Below, one piece after another: positions 57,075 through 64,000 of a stretch of DNA of 64,000 nt. The notes under the pieces were generated by a model. That model searched no databases, had not been told where the DNA came from, and was given only the letters and a program-made list of their open reading frames with translations. A program made the position numbers and the translations under genes. Each line of letters opens with the position of its first letter. The first letter of the stretch is position 1. Source of the DNA: CAWANP01 sp963783445. Lineage in GTDB: Bacteria; Chloroflexota; Anaerolineae; JAAYZQ01. The stretch covers positions 496,001 through 560,000 of the forward strand of contig CAWANP010000019.1 of assembly GCA_963783445.1 (NCBI GenBank). The letters run 5' to 3'.

Positions 57075-59984
57075 ATGGCCATGCCGCTCTTGACAACAAA
57101 GCTCCATATCCCGCCCCTGCGGCGCAGCTTGGTCCGGCGCTCGCGTCTGTTGGAGCGCCTGAGCGAGGGACTGGACCGGAGGCTGACGTTGGTCTCTGCG
57201 CCGGCGGGTTTTGGCAAGACCACCCTGCTGGTCGAGTGGGTTGGCGATCTTCAAGGAACCGATTCCCCGCCGGTGAAGGTGGCCTGGCTCTCGCTGGACG
57301 CCGGCGATGACGATCCCGCTCGCTTTTTTGCCTATCTCTCCGCGGCGATCCAGCGTGCCCAGGACGGCACGGACCGGAGTGACGGGCAGTCGTTCGAACT
57401 TGCCGGTTCTTATGCCCTTGAGCCCCATCTCGTTCACCTCATCAACCAAGTCGCTCGTCAGCCGTACAAACTCTTGCTGGTCCTGGACGACTATCACCTG
57501 ATTACCTCGCAGGCGATCCATGGTGCTGTGGCCTTCTTGATCGAGCACCTGGCCGAGAACATGCACCTGGTCCTGGCCACTCGCGGCGACCCACCCTTGC
57601 CCCTGGCCCGCCTCCGGGCCCGAGGTGATTTGCACGAACTGCGCCAGTCTGATCTGCGTTTCACAGCCGCAGAAGCGGCCGCGTTTCTGAACGACATCGC
57701 CAGGCTGGAGCTTTCCCTTGAGGATGTCGCTGCCCTGGAAGCGCGTACGGAAGGCTGGATTGCCGGTCTGCGCATGGCGTCCCTGGCTGCCCAAGGCTGG
57801 AAGGCGGATGACGCTCGCGGCCTATCAAGGTCCATTCAGAACCTGACCGGGAGCCACCGCTTTATCCTGGACTATTTGGTAGAAGAGGTGCTCGACCAGC
57901 AAACGCCCGCCGTCCAGCGGTTCTTGCTGGAGACCTCGATTCTGGAACGCTTGACCGGCCCGCTTTGTGACGCCGTGCGATTTGGCACAGCCAAATCGCC
58001 AAGCACTTCGGATGAAGCTGCCGTGCGATTTGGCACAGCCAAATCGCCAAGCACTTCGGATGAAGCTGCCGCGCGATCCGGCCCCGAATCTCCATCACAG
58101 ATAGACGCAGATCTGGGGTTGCGGCGCGAGCCTGTTGATGTCCCGCGGCCAGAGTTTGATATCCAGTCTCCGAGCCAACCGATCTTGCAGTACCTGGAAG
58201 CCGAGAATCTATTCATTGTACCCCTGGATGATGAGCGGCGCTGGTACCGCTATCACCGCCTGTTTGCTGACCTCCTGCGCAAGCGCCTGCAGCAGACCTA
58301 TGGCAGTCCGGCGCCGGCGCTGCACCGGCGGGCTAGTGAGTGGTACGAGCAGCAGGGGTTGATGGCGGAGGCCATCGATCATGCCCTGGCGGCAAAAGAC
58401 GACGTACGGGCGGCAACCCTGATCGACGCTGGTGTGGAAGCGACCTTTGCGCGCAGCGAGATTGTGACCATTCTCCGCTGGGTGGAAAAGCTGCCCGATG
58501 AGCTGGTGCGCGGCCATCCGACTCTGTGTTTCTACCATGCCTGGGCCCTGCTGATGAGCGGCCGCTCGCTGGATACCGTGGAGCGAGACTTGCTGGACAT
58601 CACCTGCGAGCAGGACGGTGCACCGCCCTGCGACGAGATGGCAGGCAGGGTGGCTGCCCTGCGTGCCTACAGCTTGCTCCTTCAGGGCGACATGCCGCGG
58701 GCGGCGGAGATGTGCGCTCAGGCGCTGGATACGCTGCCCGAGGGCGACCAGTTCCTGCGCGGAACCATGGTCTGGGTATCCAGCCTGGCCCGGCTCTTTG
58801 ACGGCAGACTCCAGGACGGAAGCCAGGAACTTGGCGAGCTGGCCAGGATGGGGCAGGAGCTCGGCAACTTGCTGATCGCTGTCACGGCGCTCTGCTACCA
58901 GGCCAGGCTTCAGTCCAGGCAGGGCCAGCTGTATCGCGCCAAAGAGATCCTGGAACGGGCGCTGCTGCTGGCAACCGATAGGCAGGGGCGGCGGCTGCCC
59001 ATCGCCAGCGAGCCATTGATAGGCCTCGGCGAGCTGCAACGAGAATGGAATTGTTTTGATGCAGCTGTAGATGATTTGACCGAAGCCATTGAACTCGCCA
59101 ATCAGTGGAGTGAAGTCGCGGCCCTGGACGCTTACGGTCCCCTGGCGCGCATCAAGAGGGCAACGGGAGATTGGGCAGGAGCGCAGGAGGCCATTGAGAC
59201 GGCCCGGAGTCTGGCCCTCAGGTCCGAGTCTACTGAGCTAGACGACCACGTGGTGGAACTGCAGCATGGCCACCTGCTGGTGGCGCAAGGCGATCTTGAA
59301 GGGGCCAGGCGCTGGGCCGAAAGGCGGGGACTGGACCCAGACGTGCCCACTGCGCTGCCCATCGGGCCGGACGAGCCTTTCGCCGAAAGGCGTCTACGCA
59401 AGTACGAGCTCGGGGTTCTGGCGCGGCTGTTCCTGCTGGGGGATCAGACCGCGGAGGCTCTTGTTCTGCTGGAATTGCTCCTGGCCGAGGCCAGGAGCCT
59501 GGATCGAACGGACCTGATCATCAACTTTCAGATCCTGCGCGCTCTGGCGTTCCAGTCAGCGGGCGAGTACCGGGATGCGATGTCTTCCCTCGCCGAGGCG
59601 CTCAGCCTCGCCGAGCCGGGGAACTATGTCCGTGTCTTTGTCGACGAGGGGCCGGCCATGGCCGCTCTCCTGCGCCGGGCTGCTTCTCGTGGCGTTTCCC
59701 CAACCTATAACGCGCGACTGCTGGAAGCATTCGAAGGTTCCGGTGCAGTACCCCAAGATGAGTGGCAGCACCCGCGTCCGCAGCCCCTCATCGAGCCCTT
59801 GAGCGAGCGCGAGATGGATGTCCTGCGCTTGCTTGCCAGCGGCATGTCCAATCCCGAGATCGCCGAATCCCTCTATATCGCTGTGAGCACGGTACGCTCC
59901 CATTGCAAGAGCATCTACGCCAAGCTGGACGTGCATAAACGCTGGGACGCGGTGCAGCGAGCCCAAGAACTGGGCCTGCTCTAG
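57075..59984 (+). CDS. LuxR family ATP-dependent regulator, MalT-like
   Basis: About 969 residues. The N-terminus (LLTTKLHIPPLRRSLVRRSR) and NB-ARC/STAND ATPase core are typical: Walker A APAGFGKTTLL, Walker B LLLVLDDYHLI, arginine sensor region VLATRGDPPLPLARLRARGDL. A long TPR-like helical middle follows (HRRASEWYEQQGLMAEAIDHAL onward) and the C-terminal LuxR HTH is LSEREMDVLRLLASGMSNPE to STVRSHCKSIYAKLDVHKRW. Such proteins are one-step activators sensing a small ligand. Uniquely, residues about 300-331 are two identical 16-residue units from a tandem palindromic DNA repeat. Start ATG 57075 or 57081. It is divergent from the GH3-xylB operon. Confidence 0.9.
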   Translation: MAMPLLTTKLHIPPLRRSLVRRSRLLERLSEGLDRRLTLVSAPAGFGKTTLLVEWVGDLQGTDSPPVKVAWLSLDAGDDDPARFFAYLSAAIQRAQDGTDRSDGQSFELAGSYALEPHLVHLINQVARQPYKLLLVLDDYHLITSQAIHGAVAFLIEHLAENMHLVLATRGDPPLPLARLRARGDLHELRQSDLRFTAAEAAAFLNDIARLELSLEDVAALEARTEGWIAGLRMASLAAQGWKADDARGLSRSIQNLTGSHRFILDYLVEEVLDQQTPAVQRFLLETSILERLTGPLCDAVRFGTAKSPSTSDEAAVRFGTAKSPSTSDEAAARSGPESPSQIDADLGLRREPVDVPRPEFDIQSPSQPILQYLEAENLFIVPLDDERRWYRYHRLFADLLRKRLQQTYGSPAPALHRRASEWYEQQGLMAEAIDHALAAKDDVRAATLIDAGVEATFARSEIVTILRWVEKLPDELVRGHPTLCFYHAWALLMSGRSLDTVERDLLDITCEQDGAPPCDEMAGRVAALRAYSLLLQGDMPRAAEMCAQALDTLPEGDQFLRGTMVWVSSLARLFDGRLQDGSQELGELARMGQELGNLLIAVTALCYQARLQSRQGQLYRAKEILERALLLATDRQGRRLPIASEPLIGLGELQREWNCFDAAVDDLTEAIELANQWSEVAALDAYGPLARIKRATGDWAGAQEAIETARSLALRSESTELDDHVVELQHGHLLVAQGDLEGARRWAERRGLDPDVPTALPIGPDEPFAERRLRKYELGVLARLFLLGDQTAEALVLLELLLAEARSLDRTDLIINFQILRALAFQSAGEYRDAMSSLAEALSLAEPGNYVRVFVDEGPAMAALLRRAASRGVSPTYNARLLEAFEGSGAVPQDEWQHPRPQPLIEPLSEREMDVLRLLASGMSNPEIAESLYIAVSTVRSHCKSIYAKLDVHKRWDAVQRAQELGLL
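57972..58067 (+). repeat. Tandem 48-bp palindrome-containing repeat inside the LuxR-type gene
   Basis: Two identical 48-bp copies (57972-58019 and 58020-58067). Each holds the hairpin CGATTTGGC-aca-GCCAAATCG. The length is a multiple of three, so the frame is kept and each copy encodes AVRFGTAKSPSTSDEA. Confidence 0.9.
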
Positions 59985-60015
59985 TACCGGGATAGCGCGT
60001 GGAACCGCTCGAGAA

Positions 60016-60039
60016 CCTCCACCAGTAAGGTGGGGGTTT
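60016..60039 (+). terminator. Terminator after the LuxR-type gene
   Basis: CCTCCACC pairs with GGTGGGGG around AGTAA, then TTT. Confidence 0.5.
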
Positions 60040-60152
60040 GTGCAGTTCCCCCCTTCTTTTCCCCCAGGTGGGTGATGACAGCTCACCCCATGTGAGGGTA
60101 TACTGGGGCCATGTCACAGAGGAAAGAGTACGCTTGCCGAGGGGTAGACAGG

Positions 60153-60476
60153 ATGAGATCAGAGGCCGGAGAAACGGGAGCAACGCGCAGTGATCCGGAG
60201 ATGGTCTACGAGATCGAGATCGAGGGAGAACTGGACCAGAGCTGGGAACAGTGGCTCGATGGCCTGACGATCAGTGCCGAGTCCGCTGGAAGGCGACCGC
60301 TCTATGCGGCCAAATCGGAGGAACCACGGCGCGATCAGGCAAGTCCAGGTCGCACGACGCTGACCGGCGCCGTAGCCGACCAGGCAGCGCTGCGCGGCGC
60401 GCTGTGCCGTCTTTGGGACCTGAACCTGACCATCGTCTCGGTCCAGAGGATCGAAAAGGGGGAACAAAGTGGCTAA
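60153..60476 (+). CDS. Small conserved protein of unknown function
   Basis: 107 residues from ATG 60153; an in-frame start at 60111 is also possible. The layout (VYEIEIEGELDQSWEQWLDG at the start, a strand-rich middle, then TTLTGAVADQAALRGALCRL and LTIVSVQRIE) is a pattern I associate with small proteins found next to LuxR-type regulators and permeases in Chloroflexota. No catalytic residues are evident; it looks like a compact alpha/beta sensor-like domain. It overlaps the next frame by eight bases. Confidence 0.6.
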   Translation: MRSEAGETGATRSDPEMVYEIEIEGELDQSWEQWLDGLTISAESAGRRPLYAAKSEEPRRDQASPGRTTLTGAVADQAALRGALCRLWDLNLTIVSVQRIEKGEQSG

Positions 60477-62432
60477 TCAGGTGTATCCCGAGATCTCAGG
60501 GATACTCTTCACCGCCGATCCGGTGACGGGCAGTCACATGCGCATGACGGGGAGCTACAGCAATGGACAGCGTGGCGGGCTGGTTTCGGGTGACCTTGCA
60601 CCTGAGGAATTCGCGATAGAGCGGCCCCAAGGCCGCTACGACGGCCCATCCACTCTGAAGCCCTACGCTCGCAGGCTCTACAAGCTGGCCGTCCGGCTGG
60701 AGAAGGAGCAGGCTCATCCCCAGCAGATCGAGTGGGCAGTCACCGGGGGCAGGGTCAAGGTTCTCCAGTCACAGCCGGTCGTGGCGCTCCAGGGCTACGA
60801 TGCCCCCACCGGCGACTGGAACGACAGCCTGACCGGTGATTTCCTGTGGTCGCGCAACAATTTTGGCGAGGCCCGGCCCGACGTGATGAGCCCCTTCACC
60901 TACTCGCTCAGTGAGAAGGTCTGGAGCGAGATCAGTTTCCTGCCCGGCTACCACCTCTCGGGCAATATCTGCGGCCGCTACTATGCCAACGTCAGTGTTG
61001 CCATCTCGATGTCTATGGCCATGGGCAAGAGCAAGGATGCCGCGCTGGCGATGATGAAAGGGCTGCTGGGCAACGTGCCGGAAGATCTGGAGATCCCGCT
61101 GATCCCGCTGCCCCGCTCGGTTATGCTCCTGGCGCTGCCCCGGATGATTAGGTTGGGCATGAAGGAGAAGGCGGGCGGCAAAGGGATCCCACAATTCCTG
61201 GCGATGAACCCAGCTCGCTGCAGGGCGCTGCGGCAGCGGATCCAGGAAATAGACGAGATGGCCTTACTGGCTGCCTTCTGGCACGAGGAGATCATGCCCA
61301 GGCTATTGGACAGCATCTGGATCATGGGCGGCTCCGCGCAGCCTCTCGAGTCCAAGATGAAGCTCAGGGACGAGCTGATCGAGCTGGTGGGCGAAGCCGA
61401 TGCCAATGCCCTGTTCTCCAGCCTGAGCAGCGAGGATGAAATGCTGGCCAGCCTGGGCCCGGTGGTCGGCGTGAGCAAGGTGGCCCGCGGCGAGATGAAC
61501 CGTGCAGAGTATCTGGAAAAGTATGGTCATCGCGGCCCGCAAGAGGCCGAGCTATCCGAGCCTCGTCCGGCCGAGGATCCAGCGTGGCTCGACCGGCAAC
61601 TGGCCGAATACGAGAAGGAGCCAGTAGACGTGGATGCGCTGCTGGCCAGGCGCCAGGTCGAGTTTGAGGCCGCCTGGCAGCGACTCCAACAGCGCCATCC
61701 CAAGAAGGCGCAAAAGCTACGGCCCAAGATCGAAGCGGTGGGTCCAGCAGCCCGCCTGCGCGAGACGGTGCGCGACGAGATCACCCGCTTTCTCTGGGTG
61801 GAACGCGAGTGGGCCCTGCGCGCCGGCGTGCTGACGGGCTTGGGCAACGACATCTTTTTCCTGACCATCGATGAGGTGCTGGCGCTGCTTACAGGCGAGG
61901 CGGCTGGCGGCAGGGATGCGACGCGCTACATCCCAGCCCGCAAGGAGACCCATGCCCGCTACCGGGCGCTGCCGCCCTACCCGATGATCATCCGCGGCCG
62001 CTTCGACGTCTTCGAGTGGGCATCGGATCCGGACCGGCGCAACGACATCTATGACGCGACTGCTCCTGCACCTGCCTCCCGGTCGAACACGATTACTGGC
62101 TTTGCCGGCGCGGCGGGCCAGGTCGAGGGTTTGGTCCGCGTGCTGGACGGGCCGGAACTGGGTGACCAGCTCGAGCCTGGCGAGATCCTGGTGGCCGTGA
62201 CGACCAACGTCGGCTGGACGCCCATCTTTCCCCACGCCGCCGCGGTCGTAACCGACGTGGGCGCGCCGCTTTCCCACGCGGCCATCGTCGCCCGTGAGTT
62301 GGGAATTCCGGCCGTTGTGGGCTGTGGCAGCGCCACGACCCGCCTGCGCACCGGTGACCGGGTGCGCGTTGACGGCGGTGGGGAACCGTCGAACTGCTAC
62401 AACGCGGCGGCGATGCCCCAGTCCTTGAGTGA
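60469..62432 (+). CDS. PEP-utilising enzyme, rifampicin-phosphotransferase/PEP-synthase-like, N-terminally truncated (frameshift near end)
   Basis: The GTG 60469 frame begins in the middle of a PPDK-type ATP-grasp domain (VYPEISGILFTADPVTGS, then GGLVSGDLAPEEF), so roughly 190 N-terminal residues of the usual domain are absent. Next is the middle domain typical of rifampicin phosphotransferases (GDWNDSLTGDFLWSRNNFGE, GARPDVMSPFTYSL-like) and the swivelling phosphohistidine domain with the catalytic histidine in T-D-V-G-A-P-L-S-H-A-A-I-V. The natural ending GTVELLQRGGDAPVLE and stop (62430-62432) lie one frame over, so a base is missing near 62380. Without its ATP-grasp N-terminus it could not bind ATP normally. 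Confidence 0.7.
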
Positions 62433-62517
62433 GGGAAACCGTGTGGCGGGTGGAACCCTGGGATTCACCATCGTAAGGCAAGATGGTATCTTGTCCAGAG
62501 TGGCAGGGGGAGACGAG

Positions 62518-64000
62518 ATGATCGTAGAAGCTTGGAACGACTCTCTGGCAGGTGACTTTCTCTGGTCAAATGTGAATTTTGGCGAAGCGGTCACAGAAGT
62601 GATGACGCCGCTGACCTGGTCGGTGATCCAGTTTACCCTGGACGACTGGATCTTTTTGCCGGGGCGGCCCACCGTGGGGGTGATTGGCGGGCGTCCATAC
62701 CTCAACATCAGTGTCTTTGCTACGGTCCTTTTTGGAATGGGCCGCAGCCGCCAGGACCTGCTCAACTCCCTGGAATCGACCTTGTATATGCGCCTACCCG
62801 ATGAAATGCCCATTCCCATCATCCCGGTATCCCGCGGTACCCTTTTGCGGGGCATGGGGTCCGCGCTGCGGGTTCAGTGGAGACAGCGGCGCGGCGTCAA
62901 AACCGCCCCCGCGTATGTGGATGGCAACAGGGCCTGGTTCCAGGCTATCCGCCAGGAGATCCAGTCCCGGGAAAGGGCTTCCGGTCTGCGCGATCTTTGG
63001 CATTCTGACATCAGGCCCCACATCAAGAAAGGCGTCTGGTGCGTACTGGGCAGCGCCTCCCACTCGGCCGATTATACCCAGAAGCTGCGCCGCCAGCTGG
63101 TGGAGCTGGCCGGCCCCGAGGATGCGGATTTCCTGATCGCCAACTTGAGTGACGAGGATGCGCCGCTGGAAAGCCTTGGGCCGCTAGCCGGACTGGACAA
63201 ACTGGCGCGAGGCGAGATTTCTAGGGCCGCATACCTGGGGAGTTGCGGGCACCGCGGGCCTCACGAATTCGAACTTTCGGTGCCACGGCCGGCGGAAGAC
63301 CCGATGTGGCTGGATCAAGAACTGGAGAGGATGCGCAGGTCTCCCGTGGATGTGCAAAGCATGGTGGCGGAACAGGGCCGATCGTATGCGGCTGCCTGGG
63401 AGCGGCTGCAGTTACTTCCCTCGCGGGAGGCCAGGCATCTTGGCCGCAAGATTCGGGAGAGCGCCCGCCGGGCGCGCCTGCGAGAACTCGCGCGTTCAGC
63501 CTATGTCCGCGACCGTTGGGCGATCCGGCTTTTTGCGCTCCGGGCCGGAGACATGACCGGTCTTGGCGACCGGGTTTTCTTCCTGACCCTGGGAGAGATG
63601 ATGGCACTCCTGTCCGGCGACCGATCGGTCACACAGGCCATCGGTGCGCGGATTGAAGTTTACCAGAAGTACAAAGATCTGCCGCCCTACCCGTCCGTGA
63701 TTCGAGGGCAGTTTGATCCCTTTGCCTGGGCAGCGCATCCCAACCGTCCCACCGGCTTTTTCGATGCCCAGAGCAGGGATGTCGCGACACACGATCCTGA
63801 CCTCGTGGCGGGTTCACCGGGATCCGCGGGGATCGTGGAGGGGATCGTCCGGGTCCTCGATGGTCCCGAGGCCGGCGACTGCCTGCAAAAGGGAGAAATC
63901 ATGGTCACGGTCCAGACGGATATTGCCTGGACCCTGCTCTTCCCGCGAGCGGGCGCCATAGTCACCGATGTCGGCGCTCCTCTCTCTCACGCGGCCATCG
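62518..64000 (+). CDS. Second PEP-utilising enzyme lacking ATP-grasp domain, cut by the window edge
   Basis: ATG 62518 follows GGCAGGGGGAGACGAG. The protein starts directly with the middle domain (VEAWNDSLAGDFLWSNVNFG, EVMTPLTWSVIQF) and runs to a phosphohistidine domain (TDVGAPLSHAAI) at the right edge, so the last 40-60 residues are outside. It is a clear paralogue of the preceding gene, about equal in layout but with no ATP-grasp part at all. It might form a complex with its neighbour or with a separate ATP-grasp subunit. The substrate is unknown. Confidence 0.75.
   Translation, partial: MIVEAWNDSLAGDFLWSNVNFGEAVTEVMTPLTWSVIQFTLDDWIFLPGRPTVGVIGGRPYLNISVFATVLFGMGRSRQDLLNSLESTLYMRLPDEMPIPIIPVSRGTLLRGMGSALRVQWRQRRGVKTAPAYVDGNRAWFQAIRQEIQSRERASGLRDLWHSDIRPHIKKGVWCVLGSASHSADYTQKLRRQLVELAGPEDADFLIANLSDEDAPLESLGPLAGLDKLARGEISRAAYLGSCGHRGPHEFELSVPRPAEDPMWLDQELERMRRSPVDVQSMVAEQGRSYAAAWERLQLLPSREARHLGRKIRESARRARLRELARSAYVRDRWAIRLFALRAGDMTGLGDRVFFLTLGEMMALLSGDRSVTQAIGARIEVYQKYKDLPPYPSVIRGQFDPFAWAAHPNRPTGFFDAQSRDVATHDPDLVAGSPGSAGIVEGIVRVLDGPEAGDCLQKGEIMVTVQTDIAWTLLFPRAGAIVTDVGAPLSHAAI

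Noticed and set aside
57972..58067. A CRISPR array.
   Set aside because: The two repeat units are directly adjacent with no spacers and lie inside a coding sequence.
60469..64000. A single fused protein of more than 1170 residues with two PEP-utilising units.
   Set aside because: The natural ending of the first unit (GTVELLQRGGDAPVLE, stop at 62430-62432) and a good ribosome site plus ATG at 62518 appear once one missing base near 62380 is allowed.

Overview
The window looks like chromosomal DNA from a high-GC heterotrophic bacterium, most likely a Chloroflexota (Anaerolineae/Caldilineae-like) genome or metagenome bin. The hints are a MalT-like ATPase regulator, a sugar-sensing hybrid kinase with an AraC output, several MttB-family and opine-dehydrogenase-family genes, CarD, a CruF-like protein, and good sigma70-type -35/-10 boxes. 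This placement is inference from gene content; no rRNA, tRNA or CRISPR array was seen. Many genes are broken by single-base indels while their protein families stay readable across two or three frames. The breaks cluster (9.6-13.4, 28-37, 38-41 kb) next to perfectly intact genes, so I treat most as consensus errors and annotate whole genes.

Layout. 1-4.2 kb: an MttB-type methyltransferase (cut by the window edge), an amidohydrolase, an Lrp/AsnC regulator and an M19 dipeptidase. 4.4-22.4 kb: a beta-glucan utilisation block made of a one-protein sugar sensor/kinase/AraC regulator, a LacI repressor with two matching operators, a sugar ABC transporter, a GH16 endoglucanase lipoprotein, a GH3 glucosidase, an MsmX/UgpC-type ATPase, a glycogen-synthase-like enzyme and a large GH94/GH149/GH161-type phosphorylase. 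22.6-24.9 kb: a compact element of two overlapping tyrosine recombinases inside matched terminal inverted repeats. 25-28 kb: a cold-shock protein behind a promoter-terminator leader, CarD, and a B12-binding radical SAM protein.

28.2-43.9 kb is the most unusual region. A peptide/opine-type ABC transporter on the minus strand faces a plus-strand operon of an RpiR regulator, a C45 acyltransferase, an MttB homologue, an opine dehydrogenase-like protein, a cobalamin-binding mutase-like protein, a MutL/GlmL-type ATPase and a cupin. A palindromic operator lies in the spacer of the RpiR promoter. This reads as import and breakdown of an N-substituted amino-acid-like compound by a cobalamin-dependent route; the substrate is unknown.

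44.4-48.0 kb is a wreck: a molybdopterin-oxidoreductase stub joined to a nitroreductase tail, the tail split by an IS256-family element, itself split by an IS66-family element with a perfect 8-bp target duplication. 48.1-52.0 kb holds a methyltransferase, a CruF-like membrane protein, a second opine dehydrogenase and a beta-lactamase-fold hydrolase. 52.3-56.7 kb is a xylulokinase plus a PA14-containing GH3 enzyme. 57.1-64.0 kb holds the large LuxR/MalT regulator, a small protein and two PEP-utilising (rifampicin-phosphotransferase-like) genes, the second cut by the window edge.
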